Assembly (NCBI GenBank): GCA_033977485.1
Contig: CM066994.1
Span: forward strand, 50,369,155 to 50,433,154
Direction: 5' to 3'
DNA: 64,000 nucleotides
Source: Hydrangea macrophylla
Taxonomy: Eukaryota; Streptophyta; Magnoliopsida; Cornales; Hydrangeaceae
How positions within the stretch are numbered: the stretch's first letter is position 1; each line of letters begins with the position of its first letter. The position numbers were made by a program, and so were the translations under genes. Shown piece after piece: positions 1 through 12,011 of the stretch. The notes under the pieces were generated by a model. It worked only from the letters and a program-made list of their open reading frames with translations, was not told the DNA's origin and did no database searches.

Positions 1-668
1 GGACCACCATCTCAACGCGCACGGTCCACAACTTGGTATCAAGTTTATGATGTTTTTACACATTTAAAAAAGGAAAGACGCACAAAACATTTTTTTTTCC
101 AAAGTTTCTATTTCTGGATTGCAGTCTCTGAGAAAAGGGCATAGTCCCAAAATATTGAGACTTTTCCTAATCGATTGACATAATTGTTAACCCAATCGAT
201 TGGTATTATTTGTGACACAATCGATTGTTACTACTTTTATACCAATCGATTGACCCCTATCTTAGTCGATTGGTGGTTACAGAATGTAGATATTTCTACT
301 AATTATGAACTATTTAGTTTCTTAAAAGTGGTGGAACAGGGTAACTGGTAGATTGTGATAATTCGTGGCAATAGAAAGATATTTCTTGCTTAATAATATG
401 TCCATAAAAGCGGTAGACTATGCATATGTCCTCAAAAGCAGTGGACCAGAGCAATGGTGCATCCATAGAAGTTTTAGTGTCGAGCTATACTTCGATCAAT
501 AGAGTGTAGTCGGTCTTCGTGTAACAAGACGTTAGAAATCGATTAAGGAAGAGTTGAATAAAAGAAGATGCTAATAGGAGAATTTAATCTTTTATCGTTT
601 CAATCACTTGTAATTACTTCATAATTATGATGCCCTGTTAGTATTTTACTTACTCAACTTTTATGAGC
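1..668. other. Unassigned repetitive DNA at window start
   Basis: No coding region is supported here. The stretch is AT-rich and contains a short periodic ATCGATTG array (listed separately). It runs into an LTR-like unit related to sequences at 41.6 kb. It may be the upstream part of the same decayed LTR element, but only the part after about 669 has a visible sibling in the window. Confidence 0.5.
169..272. repeat. Periodic near-palindromic ATCGATTG array
   Basis: Five copies of (A/G)TCGATTG with flanking A start at 169, 194, 219, 244 and 264. The first four are spaced exactly 25 bases apart. The core ATCGAT is palindromic. The sequence between copies is not conserved, so the repeat is of a short site rather than a duplicated block. 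A cis-regulatory role is inferred only from similar arrays upstream of LTR TATA boxes elsewhere in this window. Confidence 0.7.
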
Positions 669-1009
669 TGACGGCGTTTTATGCCCTGGACGTTCCTCGT
701 CCAGCCTATCTTGTTTATGACAGTACAGGTGAAGGATCCTACAATGAAGGCTTCTACCCAATGGGAAACTATGTAGAGGATGGCCCCGTTGAAGAAGGTT
801 ATGCCGGGAAAGACTTATATGCTGATGACTACGTGTATGCTAGTTGAATACTAGGATGGACTGTAGTTCTTTATATTTCTATTTCCCTCAGACTTTATCT
901 ATATGTTTTGTAATCAGGCAGATGTTGCCTTAAGATTTTAGTTTTGTTTTTACTCCAGACTCTGATCTTAATCGTTTAGTAACTTTAAATTATATTTACC
1001 ATGAACTTA
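669..1009 (+). mobile_element. Left part of LTR-like unit interrupted by the CACTA element
   Basis: Blocks here recur at 41640-41900: a 'GCGTTTTAYGCCCTGGAC' block (672 and about 41654), a 'TATGTTTTGTAA' block (904 and about 41811), and a block ending in 'GTTTAGTAACTTT' that recurs near 41232. The unit is cut at TTA (1007-1009) and resumes at 40807. It is therefore the left half of a repeat disrupted by the 1010-40806 insertion. Class is inferred from the right part, where a sibling copy is followed by a TGGTATCAGAGC primer-binding motif. Confidence 0.65.
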
Positions 1010-1205
1010 CACTACACCATATGGACCAATTTCTAATGGAAAGGTTTTAAGCTTTCTAACGGATATATCTGTTACTAATTTCTAATGGATATATTCGTTA
1101 GAAATAAGGAAAATTTGTTAGTAATGATCCTTCATATGCACTTTATATTATTTCTAACAGTTTTAAAAAACAATACTAATAGATATATCCGTTAGAATTT
1201 ATTTT
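1010..1205 (+). repeat. CACTA left terminal inverted repeat and subterminal repeats
   Basis: The TIR occupies 1010-1024. After it, copies of a TAACGGATATATCYGTTA-like motif occur in both orientations (about 1056-1075, 1083-1106, 1176-1197), mixed with GTTAGTAAT and TTAGAAAT. Such subterminal motifs are the usual transposase-binding regions of CACTA elements. The matching right end is at 40595-40806. Confidence 0.85.
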
Positions 1206-1304
1206 TCAAAATAAATATAATACAAAGAAGAAAAATAAAAGTAAAAAGAACATATATGGTCGCCTAATTCATTCCCACAAAAAATACTCATACTGTCACA
1301 CAGA

Positions 1305-1310
1305 AGAGGA

Positions 1311-1350
<40 letters not shown>
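1305..1350. repeat. (GA)n microsatellite in captured leader-like sequence
   Basis: About 45 bases of GA dinucleotides with one AT interruption. It precedes a pyrimidine-rich, leader-like stretch. ATATGGTCGCC occurs both upstream (1254) and just after it (1350), so the GA tract may sit in a small duplication. Confidence 0.9.
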
Positions 1351-1715
1351 TATGGTCGCCCCTCACCCTCGAATTTCCCTGCCGCTGCTGCCATCGCCGA
1401 GCTCCACTGGTACACGCCCTAATTCCTTCTTCCTTCTTCTTCTTCTTATTCTAGTCAGATTCAAGCCCTAATTCTTCATTCTTCCTTCTCCTCCTTCTTC
1501 TTCTTATCAAATTCAGGCCCTAATTCTTATACCTCTAGAAATTAGGTCTGAAGAAATAGAACAGATCTTTAGGTTGAATTGTAGGTTTTGTTTTCAAGCC
1601 CCATTTTTCCTTCTTTGTACTTGTATAATGATACTTAAATTTAAATATATGTCCTTTTAAGTTGCATTGTCTAGTCAAAACATGCTTCTTCTATGGAACA
1701 GGATTCTAGATTAAC
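1351..1715 (+). other. Leader-like sequence inside the CACTA (possible captured 5' exon)
   Basis: The stretch starts with ATGGTCGCCCC and encodes a short Pro/Ser/Leu-rich run. It continues into CTTCTT-rich sequence typical of plant 5' untranslated leaders and ends in AT-rich, intron-like sequence, where the Tat element is inserted. No protein family is recognised. It could be the 5' end of one of the gene fragments that resume at 36.5 kb, but this is inference from position only. Confidence 0.35.
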
Positions 1716-2360
1716 TACTGATATGCATAAAAATATCCAATGACAGTATCTCTGCCACCTCAGCAAGAAATGCCAAGTCACCCGGTTGATGCGACTCATT
1801 ATGTAACCATCCTGGGGATTTTACCCAGAGCTGCCCGGTATATCCTGATCATGATTAATGGATCGGGAATACGACGTCAGCCCCTCTAGTGTCAGCGACT
1901 GGTCATCCATGTCGCATAGCACGACCTAGAAGGTTCCAAACAGTTTCCTACCTCGGCTAAAAGACTAATGGAAAGAGAAGGGTGTTTCCTAATCCGATTA
2001 GGAAACTCCCACAATTTGTGCTAATCAATTGTAGTTAGATCATATTGCCTAATTAGGCTACTTACCTTGTACAAGTGGTCCTTGCATCTATAAAAGAGAC
2101 CACTCACCCTCTTCAAAGGGGATGGCATTCTCATTCTACACAATCGCAACATTGCATTGCACACATGCATACTCTGCCCGGCCGGTCTCTGGTAGCTCCA
2201 AGCTCCTGTTGGTTCACCAAAGATCCCCAGCGATTTTCATATCATAGTGCAACTGCTCCGACACACAACGAGGATGTAGGTCTCTTAATTAACAGGGCCG
2301 AACCACATACATACTCACTTATCTATTTCTTCTTACTCTATTACCCAAATTTTAGCATCA
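1716..2360 (+). repeat. Tat element 5' LTR
   Basis: Matches 35076-35785 best over 1850-2355 (shared runs such as CTTACCTTGTACAAGTGGTC and GGTCTCTGGTAGCTCCAAG). A TATA box CTATAAAAG is at 2088-2096 (counterpart near 35515). The LTR ends in CA. The start is placed just after TTAAC because the same five bases follow the 3' LTR. The first 120 bases align poorly to the 3' LTR, so the exact start is less certain than the end. Confidence 0.75.
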
Positions 2361-2364
2361 TCAG

Positions 2365-2384
2365 TTTGGCATCATCTATGAGAA
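2365..2384 (+). other. Degenerate primer-binding region of the Tat element
   Basis: TTTGGCATCATCTATGAGAA follows the 5' LTR by four bases. It resembles the TTTGGCGCCGTCTGTGGGAA segment that commonly follows the 5' LTR of Tat-type elements, with C-to-T and G-to-A type differences. Assignment rests on position and resemblance. Confidence 0.5.
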
Positions 2385-2419
2385 TACAACAGTTTTTTTC
2401 CCAAAAAAACAAATATGTT

Positions 2420-4060
2420 ATCGATCAACATGCCGCCGAAGACGGGTAAGAAGACTCTTGCCCCAACGGGTTTGGCAAATTCGTAGGCCGGGCAACTGGC
2501 GACCTCCATGACCTCAGAGCAGATTACCGCGGCTCTTGTACAACTTCTGGAGGGCCAGCATCAAGATCAGTAGCAAATTAAAGCACTGATGGCCCAACAG
2601 GATAAGCCCCCTCAAGCCAAGGATCAGCTAAGGAATGATGCACGTGATCGCGTGCCCGTGCAGACTCGATGGTGTACCCATACTGCACTGGTATCCCCCC
2701 TGACTTTGGGGCAGTCCGGGAATGATGAACGTAGCCATGGCCCCGAGCGGACCCAACAACATGCCCTGGCAAAACCCAAGCCAGGTGGGGGACGCAAGAG
2801 AGATCATCAACGACAGATGCCCTACCAGAAGGGAGGGGCAAGAGCTAACAGCCTGGGAATCTATCCAAGAACACCCGACTAGGAGACATGGAGATCTTAG
2901 GCAGACGATTACCCAGAGTCAAAGCCATGCCTTATCTCTAAGGATAATGCATGTCGAAGAAGAGGCTTCATCGTCCGACCCAACCTACCGCACAGATACA
3001 GAACGAAGGACCGATCGGGAGGACGTTAAGTCCCGCATCAGCAACCTGCAAAAATTGATTGAGAAGTTGAGTCGCAAGCCAGGTCGTGACTACGCCAGTA
3101 CTAAAATTGAGTTACCCTTCACCATCCAGATCTTGATTCTTATGACGGCTTGGGGAGCCAGATCGATCATGTCTGGACTTACAAGGCTCTGATGGCGTTA
3201 GCTACCAACGCCGATGAACTACTGTGCCTAGCCTTTCCCAGCATGCTCAAAGCCAGTCATGCACTGGTTCCACTCACTCAAACCCTAAATAATCGGCGAC
3301 TTCATGGCACTCAGCAAGCTATTCGTCAGCCAGATTGTGGGAATGCTTGACCGATCACAGCCAGACACCCAATTGTTGGCTATCAAGCAGCGCAAGGGAG
3401 AATCCCTGAAGGATTATGTTGATCATTTCAATCAGCAAAAGCTTCAAATCCACAACTAGAATGAACCGGTCGCAAACACAGCCTTCTACTTAGGGGTTCA
3501 GCACACCAAGGTTGGTACATCATTCCAACGTGACCGTTCGGCCACCCTGTTTGAACTCTCATGGAGGGTTGGAAAATACATTGACACGGAAGAGTTCCTA
3601 AAGTCTAAGCTGCCAACTTTATGGAGGATGAGTCCCCAAAATCCAAACAAAAGCACGAAGGTTCTGAGAGAGGCTCAGGAAATAAGCTGAAGAAAGATCA
3701 GTAATGAAGCGATCGGGATCAGACCCCAGTTACATCCATGGAGCTTTCCCGGCCTATCCAAGAAGTTATGGTTACTGCCGAGGCTTAAAGGTTACTCAAA
3801 AAACTGACAAAGCTGAAAAGCCCGCCCGAGAAAAGGAACCGGGAGAAGTATTACCGGTACCATAAGGATCCCGGCCATGATATAGAGGACTGCTTCAAGC
3901 TTAAAATTTCCATTGAGAAGCTCATCGAACAGGGTCACCTCATCGAGTTTGTAACTACAGATAGGCGATCGCGACCAGACACCCGAGCTCCTAAGCAGCC
4001 GTAACCCCTCGGTCACATCAATGTGGTCTCCATAGGAACATCGGGCGGAGGGGACTCACA
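2420..4060 (+). pseudogene. Tat gag, multiply frameshifted
   Basis: Reading across frames gives a retrotransposon gag: an N-terminal variable region (2589-3100), a capsid-like part (about 3110-3640) with KGESLKDYVDHFNQ near 3396-3437, and a part with YHKDPGHDIEDCFKLK at about 3855-3905. The last is the H/C-containing segment common near the end of Tat gag proteins. Stops and shifts occur throughout (for example near 3190, 3348, 3459 and 3700). Gag would form the particle that packages the RNA. The copy cannot make a full product. Confidence 0.7.
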
Positions 4061-4179
4061 ATCGGAGAGAAAAAGGCATGCTCGGGCATCCTGATCAGAT
4101 ATCCTGCAAGTCGAATCAACCGATTCCCCACAAACCAATGTACTGGTATTCTTATCTGATGAATATTGCCCCACGATAA

Positions 4180-4604
4180 TCCGCTAGTGGTAACGCTCTC
4201 TATAGCTAATTACATGGTTAAGAGGGTGTTAGTGGACACGGGCAGCTCCTCGGACATTCTGTTTGCGTCAGCCTTCGATTAGATCAGGATATCGAGGAAC
4301 CGGCTCTGACTGGTGGCCACCCCCATGGTATAATTCAACAGATCAAGCACACCACCACTTAGGATGATCGAAGTGCTAGTTCCTATGGGGACCTACCCAC
4401 AGCAGGTCTTTGTTTGTTGTAGTAGAAGCCCCCTCCGCTTATAATGTCATCCTCGGAAGGCCCACGCTAAAAAAAGCCAAGGCAGCTGTGTCAACCTTCA
4501 CCCTAGTGATCAAGTTCCCAACCCCCCAGGTCGGGGAAGCCTATGTGGAGATCAAGCAACCACTCAGAGCTGTTATGTCAACTCCCTACGTAGAGAGGTC
4601 GTAG
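4180..4604 (+). pseudogene. Tat retropepsin-like aspartic protease, decayed
   Basis: About 4213-4265 encodes [13 protein letters not shown], with the DTG/S active-site signature of retroviral-type aspartic proteases. The longest open piece (4410-4604) includes a NVILGRP segment, typical of the C-terminal part of this domain. At least one stop and a shift lie between them. The domain ends where the 4610 solo LTR is inserted, and pol resumes at 7873. Confidence 0.7.
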
Positions 4605-4609
4605 AGAGG

Positions 4610-7600
4610 TGTAGACACCCCATTTTGTCGCTATAAGATTTAGGAGACCCATAGCTTGGCGATTCATGATGATTGAAAAAGACTCAAAAAGGACCCCCTA
4701 AAAATTAGTTTTATCTCTCAAAATGCTCAGAAAGTGGTGAAAATGACCAAAATGCCCCTAAACGCCCAAACACTCCCAGATTTGGACCCAAAGTTCTAGA
4801 AACAAGCTACGTTGTAAGAAAAGTAATAAGATGAGTTTTATAAGAAAATTGAATTAAATCGTCAGCCCCCCAAAACCCCCAAAAGTCCCAGAAGTTCCCG
4901 GAAAGTCCCAGTTGACCGGTTTGACCCAAGTTTGACCAAGTTTCACAAGGGTTTGACCAAAATCATTCGAACTCGCCTGAATTTTCTGAGATCATTCTAG
5001 ATCATGTGAAAAGTATTCAAATGAGTTTTAAAATATAATCGGACAAAAACATCAACTCCTAGGAGCTCCCACAGGTTCCCAGAACTTTCTGGAGATCCCA
5101 AGTTTGACCGATATGACCTAAAAGTTGACTTTAAAACTGGAGCACTATATCATTTTTCAAATATTTTTCATTGATACTAGAGGTCAATATCTTTCCAATG
5201 GTATATCGCACATAATTTCTTGATTTAAAACGGATTTATTATGAATTTTTTAATGTGAAAAAGGCGATCAAATCAGCTTTTATCGCACATACCGCAAAAC
5301 TTTTAAAAGTGACCTGACTCCAAACTATTTGTTATTGAATGTAGACTCCATTACCTTTCCAACGGTATATCACAAGCTCAATTTGGAGTTCGTACGCATT
5401 TTCTGTGAATTTCGGACAAAATAGGGCCTTTTCTCGAATACCGGAATCTCTGGGGGCCTAAATACAAATTTATGGGTGTCTGAGGAGCAGTGCCGCGGCA
5501 CCACTAGGCTACTTTTGCAATGACACATGGCCAGTGTCGTGGCGGCACTCATCCCCCACAGAATCTATTTTTGTAATTTATTTTGGGGGTCCAAATTGAA
5601 TAATTGAAAGCTAAAACGATGTAGTTTCTTGTTCATAGATGTTTGGGACCAATGAGAGCACTTTCAAAATCCCAAAACTACCCCAAATTGGCCTATATAA
5701 ATGCCCATTTTATCTTCATTTTGGGAGGGCCAAGTGTAAAGATAAAAAAAGTTGTAGAGAGGAAGATAGATAGATATAGGTTTAGAACAGAGAAAGGGAA
5801 CTTCTCCCACTGATTTTCTATAAGAAAGTGAGTTCTAAGATTGTTTCCTTCCAATAACTCTCTTATACTTCACATTCAAATCCTCCCCAACTACCATTCT
5901 TGAGCAATCTTGAGTTAGGAAGCTACTTCAATGTCCAAATGTCAATATCTATGAGTGAAACACTAAGCTACAATTCAAAAATCACATTGATTATCATCTA
6001 TTGATTGTTATTATTTGCTTGTTTATATAAACGTTCATCTCTCCTTACCTCATTTCTTTTTTATTTTTCATTGATTACTTACTAGTTCATCATCATCTAA
6101 ATGATGACATGGTGTTTTAGGTGAGTGAATCCTTATGGATAGTAGCTCTTGACGTCAAAAACATGTTTGATAGATGATGATTCCAACTTCAATACTTCCA
6201 AAGTATTCTTGAAGTTATGCTCAAATTAAAACAAATCTCTCCAACAATCTTGGAAGTTCTTGACTTGAGTTTGATGTTCATATTTCAAGAGGTTACAATC
6301 TCCATTTGATGTTGAAAATATGCTTTCAAAACACCAATTTCAAAACCCCTTTAAAACCCCCAATATTTGGATTCCAAGAAATAAGCCTTGTTTTTCTCAA
6401 ACAATCTTCAGAACAGTGAGTTATTCAACTTCAAAATAATATTCTGAGTTCAATACTCAATGGGTGATTACAAGACCACTTGAAAAGTCCTCCTATCTCA
6501 TTATAGAACACTCGTGATTTTTTGTTTGACTTGAAAACACTTGGAAGGGTTCCATTTTGACCCAAACATTCCATCCAAACATTCTGTTTTTGCTGTCACA
6601 GTAGCTTGGTTGAGGTTTAATTTGTTTTCCATAAAACTTTTCCAAAGAGCGTGGCCTCAACTCATTTTTCCCTTGAACTTCAGTGTCTTGGGGAACTTTC
6701 TATACAAAATGGGCCTCTAAAAATTTTGTTTTCATTTTCAAATATTTTTTTACATTTCACTCGAAAGTACGGATTCTGTTTCTGAGCAACCTCTCTTGTT
6801 CATATGATTTCTCTTAATCTATGATAGTTATTGTATTTTAGCTTTTTGATATGTGTTCAAGACACAATAAGGATGATCTCCATAAACAATCATGCATTAG
6901 AAACATTTATAACCCCACTTTTCCATTTTTACAAAATCAACTCACTATTCTGTCCACTATTCACAGCAAGCATGCTTTGAGTTCTTTTCTTTGATTAGAT
7001 GTTTATATGCATTCCAAATTAGCTTATATCCTAGGAAGTAGTTCATACTACATTTGTATACATCCTATAATTATTTTCTTCATACATTCATGCATATTTT
7101 AGACTTCTAAGTCACTTTAGAAAGTCCATGTACACAAACACACTACAACCTTTGCACATTCTAGGATCATACATTGCATCCATGCAAGATTTGGAGTTTT
7201 TGTGACTCCTAATCTAAGGAGATTATAGGGAATGAACTTGATCACACATTCATGCTCCTCCTCGATCTAATCTTCCTTTCTCATCTGTCCCGTGGATTGA
7301 GAGATTTTCTTCTCTCAAGGATTAATATGCATCATGCTAGCTTGCTGAGCATATTTTATTTTCTTTGATTATTTATTTCAAAAACAATTCATGTCCCCTT
7401 CTAGATTAGGAAAACTTAATTACTTGATATGTGATTAGATGATTTTTCCTAGGTTTGTTTGTGTGATCTTTCACCTTTGCATTGTGTGATATTTGGCTTA
7501 GATCTTATGGATGATATCTTATCTTTAGATCTTCAATTTTAAGATTCTTATGTGATGTAATATACTATCATAGTATTAATTGTCGAACCAAACATAGTAT

Positions 7601-7872
7601 AAGATGATTATTTGGATACTAATTGAGACATGTCAACAGACGGGGTGAGTTGAGGGTGATTTAGTCGTGGCAAAGGCTACTTCCTCTCTCGTACCAAAAC
7701 CCCGAGCCATGTTCTTAAGTTATGAAGGGTCGGTGCCTTTTATCCATTTGGGTGAGTCAAAATTGGGTTTCTTGATTTCCTAAAGACCAAATGGCGACTA
7801 TGTGTCTGTTTTCAACAGGCCCCACTTTAATCAATTTCAAAACAAAAGGAAAATCAATTCCACGTGTCCACA
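4610..7872 (+). mobile_element. 3.26-kb solo LTR of a second gypsy family in Tat pol
   Basis: Starts TGTAGACAC and ends GTGTCCACA, imperfect inverted ends of TG...CA type. AGAGG lies directly outside both ends (4605-4609 and 7873-7877), a 5-bp target duplication. No gag or pol domain is present, and pol reading of the host Tat element resumes after it. So it is a solo LTR left by LTR-LTR recombination. A TATA box (CCTATATAAATGCCC) is at about 5692-5706. The 3' half (6735-7872) is repeated at 27241-28371. Confidence 0.85.
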
Positions 7873-8978
7873 AGAGGCGATTGTAGAAATGATAAACGCT
7901 TAGGAGATGGATTCAAGGGACGCAAGGGATGGAGTAGGCTCGGTGGAGGAACTAGATCAAGTGGTGCTGGAACTCCAGTTCCCCGACCGGTCAATCAGCA
8001 TTGGCACCCTCCTAGAACCATGTCTCAGAGAAAAGTTAATCCAGTTCCTGAGAGAGAGCCAAGACGTCTTCGCCTGGTGCCCTGAAGACATGCCTGGAAT
8101 TAATCCCCGGGTTATGTCCCACTATCTCAACGTTGACCAGAGCTCCCTCCTAGCCAAGCAAAAGATGAGGGGCATGGCTCCAAAAGGCAAGTGGCAGTGC
8201 ATGAGGAAATTGAACATCTTTTCAAGGCAAGGTCGGTGTGAGTAGTTCACTATCCCGACTGGTTGGCCAATGTGGTGCTGGTCAAGAAGAGTAACAAGAA
8301 ATGGAGGATGTGTGTGGTCTTTACCGACCTGAACAATGCTACCCCAAGGACTACTATCCACTAACTAGAATAGACCTCCTTATGGACTCCACAGCCGGCC
8401 ACTCACTCCTCTCCTTCGTGGACGCCTACTCGTGGTACAACCAGATCAGCATGTATCCCGAGGACGAAGAGAAGACTTATTTCATCACCGACTAGGGAAC
8501 ATATTGCTATAAGGTGATGCCCTTCACCCTCAAGAATGCCGGGGCAACTTACCAACACCTGGTCAATCATATGTTCAAAGATCTGATTGGGAAAACGATG
8601 GAGGTGTAAGTCGACGAACTCTTGGTCAAAAGCTGAGATGAGTCTAACCATCTCGAGCACTTGGCTTGGGCCTTCAGCATCTTGAGAAAGTTCCGGATGA
8701 GGTTGAACCCAGCCAAGTGCACATTTGGAGTCTCATCTGGGAAGTTCCTAGGACACTTAGTCAGCAGGCGGGGAATTGAGGCAAACCCCAAAAAAAATTT
8801 AAGCCATTATAAACATGCGGTCACCTTGGTCAACAAAGGAAGTACAAAGTTTGGTCGGCCGAGTAGCAACATTGAATAGATTTGTTTCCCGGGCTACCGA
8901 CCGGTGTCTGCCATTCTTCAAAATCTTCTGCAAAGCTTTTCAGTTGTTAGAAGAGTGTGAGATTGCGTTCCAGGAACT
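6735..8978 (+). repeat. 2.24-kb direct repeat, copy 1
   Basis: Spans the 3' third of the solo LTR, its AGAGG junction and the following Tat RT sequence. It matches 27241-29479 along its whole length with scattered substitutions (roughly one in ten by eye). The same LTR/host junction is present in both copies, so they share one ancestor formed after the solo LTR inserted. Copy 1 ends abruptly at CAGGAACT (8978). Confidence 0.85.
7873..8978 (+). pseudogene. Tat reverse transcriptase, copy 1 (3' truncated)
   Basis: Encodes the linker and RT core: FLRESQDVFAWCPEDMPGI (about 8047-8103), DYYPLTRIDLLMD (about 8350), FVDAYSWYNQI (about 8416) and the AKCTFGVSSGKFLGHLVS segment (about 8713-8766). The palm motif region reads VDELLVKS, so the canonical YxDD pair is broken. 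Several frame breaks occur (8240, 8493, 8608). The sequence stops at 8978 where unrelated DNA begins. The related copy at 28377 continues into RNase H and integrase. Confidence 0.75.
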
Positions 8979-9842
8979 CTTTTTTTTTCAAATCAATCCC
9001 CAGATTACCCAGAAATCTTTGTTTCTCCTAGAAACCCCAATATACCTATTTCTCCTAGAAACTCTATCTAACTCACCCAGTTATGTCAGTTTTGCTCATA
9101 AACTCTGTCCGAGTTAACTAGATATTCCTGTTTTCCAGAAACTTTGCAAAAATCTACCAAATTTCCCAGAAATCCCTATTTCCCATAAACTCTACCAAAA
9201 TCCATCTAAACATCCCAGAAATTCCAGTTTACCAGAAACTCTACTAGAAATCTCTACTTCCCATAAACTACAAGCTAAAATTCACCTAGACTTCCCAGAA
9301 ATCCCTTTTGCTAACGAGATCCGATTTTCCTCAAACATCTGCCAAAATCTACCAGAACTTCTGACCAAGTCTATCCAGTTCTCTCATTATTTTTTAAACC
9401 TCAGATTTTCTCAAAATCCCTGTTCTACAAAATTCACAGATTATAATTCCTCGCCCTCCCCATGATGATGATCATCTTGAAAAGAAAAGTTAGCACACTT
9501 TTTATGACTAGGACCTTACTTTCTTAACTGCTATATGTTAGAAGTAAGGGCATCATATAGATTAGGGCTTGCATCCGCATGCTTATCTCATGTGCATACA
9601 TAATTCATGTCAGTTCGCATACATGCACATTTCATCAGTCTCACATGTGTCAGTCTGTATACATCAAGTGCATATGTATCATCATCCTTACCCATCTCAA
9701 TCACTATATAGAAGTCGTATACATACTAAAACTGTCATCGATTCACATTAATGAATTCTTTAAAATTATGATCATCTCTCCCTACTAGGAATCTATAAGA
9801 AGAATTTCAAGCCTCTACTAATTTGGGCTTTTACTTCTATTT
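8979..9842. other. Non-coding part of a gag-only element, left end
   Basis: 9000-9440 consists of loose, degenerate repeats of an 'AGAAATCCCTATTTCCCATAAACTCTACCAAAA' type theme. 9440-9842 is AT-rich with CATACATG-type runs. No ORF is convincing. It precedes the gag remnant and probably belongs to the same element (LTR or leader). The left boundary coincides with the break of the 2.24-kb repeat. Confidence 0.4.
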
Positions 9843-10462
9843 GCAGAAAACCGTAGCCCCGAGTAAGGACACTTCTATACCTCCCCGAATTCACTACCTT
9901 AATCATATGATAGACCATCATCGACCAACCAATTTCCTACAAGCTTTAGAAGAGAAAGTGAACAAGCTACAAACCACTGTTGAGCAGTTGAGTTTAAGGG
10001 TTGGTCAATTTGAGAAGATGGCCTAAATGCTCCCAAAATTCCTCAGATGTCAATAACATGTGCAGCCAACCCATGGCATACACTCTACAGCCATACCAAT
10101 CCTCCGACCAAACCACTAGTCGCCCTTACTAGAAGAAGCAACGACATACCCTTGCCAAGCTAGAAATCTCCCTCTCCTCAACCCTGGACCGCCTGCTCAA
10201 TAAAGGACATCTCCAACTACTCCAACCTCGGGACGCCCCACCACTGCCGAACTATGATATGTCCAAGCACTATGATATATCCAAGCACTATGCCTACCAC
10301 CAAGCCTATGGCCACAATACCAATGATTGCATGCGCCTCTGCCACGATATCTAGGACCTCATCGACCAAAACATCATTAAGCCACCACCCATCTAATCAC
10401 ATATCACCCAAAACGTCAGCTTCATCGAACCTAAAGCCCCTGGTGCATCTCTTCAAGTGATC
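9843..10462 (+). pseudogene. Gag remnant of a gypsy-type element without visible pol
   Basis: An open stretch to 10026 encodes EEKVNKLQTTVEQLSLRVGQ, a predicted coiled coil as found at the start of many gypsy gag proteins. A later frame (about 10280-10395) encodes YHQAYGHNTNDCMRLCHDI followed by DLIDQNIIKPPPI. This resembles the gag segment just before the protease in several gypsy groups. No protease, RT or integrase of this element follows. After 10462 come non-coding DNA and tandem repeats, the layout of gag-only (TR-GAG-like) non-autonomous elements. Confidence 0.55.
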
Positions 10463-10518
10463 CCCTTTGTTGAGGCCCATGAATGTTGAACCCATACAAG
10501 TGAAGTAGTGGTTTTTGG

Positions 10519-12011
10519 TGATGGAAAAATAGGTTTCAAATTATTTTAAACACGCAATGGAAAGATTGAGCTTCAAAAACTTATTGGTATGCCCGAATCT
10601 ACTACCCGTTAATTCTATAGATAAGTATAAGAAGGGGATAAGAAATTATACCTCAGGTCTTGAACCCAATTCTGATTTTCTTTCTCCTTGATGGTGCAGT
10701 AGCTTCCACTAGGCTGTCTTCACTCTTATGACTCCTGCGGATGCCTACCGGAAGTACTAGGGTTGGTGGGAACCCTAATAGAGAGGAAGGAGAAGGTTTG
10801 GGAGCTCTAAAAAATAGTTACTGCCGCTTCTGATGTATTAAAACGACAAACCCTTTTTTCTAGATGTAGCTGCCCTATTTATAGATTCCCAAAACCGACC
10901 TAATGTTCAAGCGATCGAAGTGTCTTCGATCGATCGAACCACTTTCGAGGGATCGAACCTGTCCAGACTTTAATCGATCAAGACAACTTCGATCGATCGA
11001 TCGAACCTGTCTTGACATCATCCTTATGTGCCTTTCCAAGCATTCTAAAGGAGCTAAGAGTGGGACATCCTAGGCTCTTTATTATTGGCTCAGACCAGTT
11101 ATTAAGTACCATGACCAAACTCTTTGATCAGCAAACTAACCAACTGATCATTTAACGTTTACTCTACTATAAAACAATAACTGAACTCCAATGCAAAAGA
11201 ACATATCCAAAGCGATAACTAGACTTGTATGGTGTACTAATGTCCCTCTACCTTCAACATTCGTAATCATATTCAGGTAGTCGGATAACTATTACTGTCA
11301 ACCTGAATCATGAATACTTCTTATAATCCTTGAGTCCTATTCACCTTGATTACCAAACATGTTGATAACTACTTCTTAACAAGACTATAGTTCTCAATAA
11401 TCAACTTGGTGACATTCTCAAGGGAATGCTAACTCTGAATTAGAGGGTAGATTCTATCTTGACAATATATGTTCTCAACCCTATGAACATGACATACCCA
11501 AGATACCCAGGTGTTGATCTTCTATAGTCCTTACTGATTGGAAAGTCAAAGCAGCCACATCCACAGTCTGTGTTCATAATCATCTCAAGATTGAAAACAC
11601 ATACCTTATACAGTTATGAGTTCCTATCGACTGTTTGACATTCTTGAGTGTCAAAAGAAAAGCTCAGGCCCGTCAGTGTACTATAAGCACTAGCATATTA
11701 ACTAAGAGTCGCACTTTAGTGATTAAGATTCATCACTCCATCCAATGGTAGTGAATTATGCTACAGTGTATACTTGATGAGATATCCAGTCATATCATCT
11801 ACTGTGACAAGTTCTAAGTATCAACGGATAATAATTCGTAACTCACTTGTATGTATCTCATACACACACGAATTAGCTACTATGATAATTAAGGATTAAA
11901 CAATCATCTCATGAAAAGAAACATACACAACAAAAAGTAAAGCTGATATCCATATATTAAAACGTCAATGTCTCATACATAAAGCGATGGTTTGAGGGCA
12001 CAAACCATACA
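10519..12011 (-). mobile_element. Solo LTR, minus orientation (probably copia)
   Basis: TG at 10519 and CA at 12010-12011 bound 1493 bases. TTTGG is present on both sides (10514-10518 and 12012-12016). Closing the gap restores a plausible host reading 'GTGGTTTTTGGGACTTTTG'. On the minus strand a TATA box CTATAAATAGGG lies at about 10873-10884, preceded by an ATCGAT-type array. No coding domain is present. Copia identity is suggested by overall LTR style only. Confidence 0.75.
10905..11010 (-). promoter_or_regulatory. CGATCGAT array upstream of the minus-strand LTR TATA box
   Basis: Five clusters of (T)CGATCGA(A) fall at about 10911, 10925-10936, 10950, 10972 and 10988-11001. They lie on the upstream side (minus strand) of the TATA box at 10873-10884. 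Spacing is about 15-23 bases. The cores are palindromic. The arrangement parallels the arrays in the Athila-like element, but the flanking sequence is unrelated. Confidence 0.6.
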
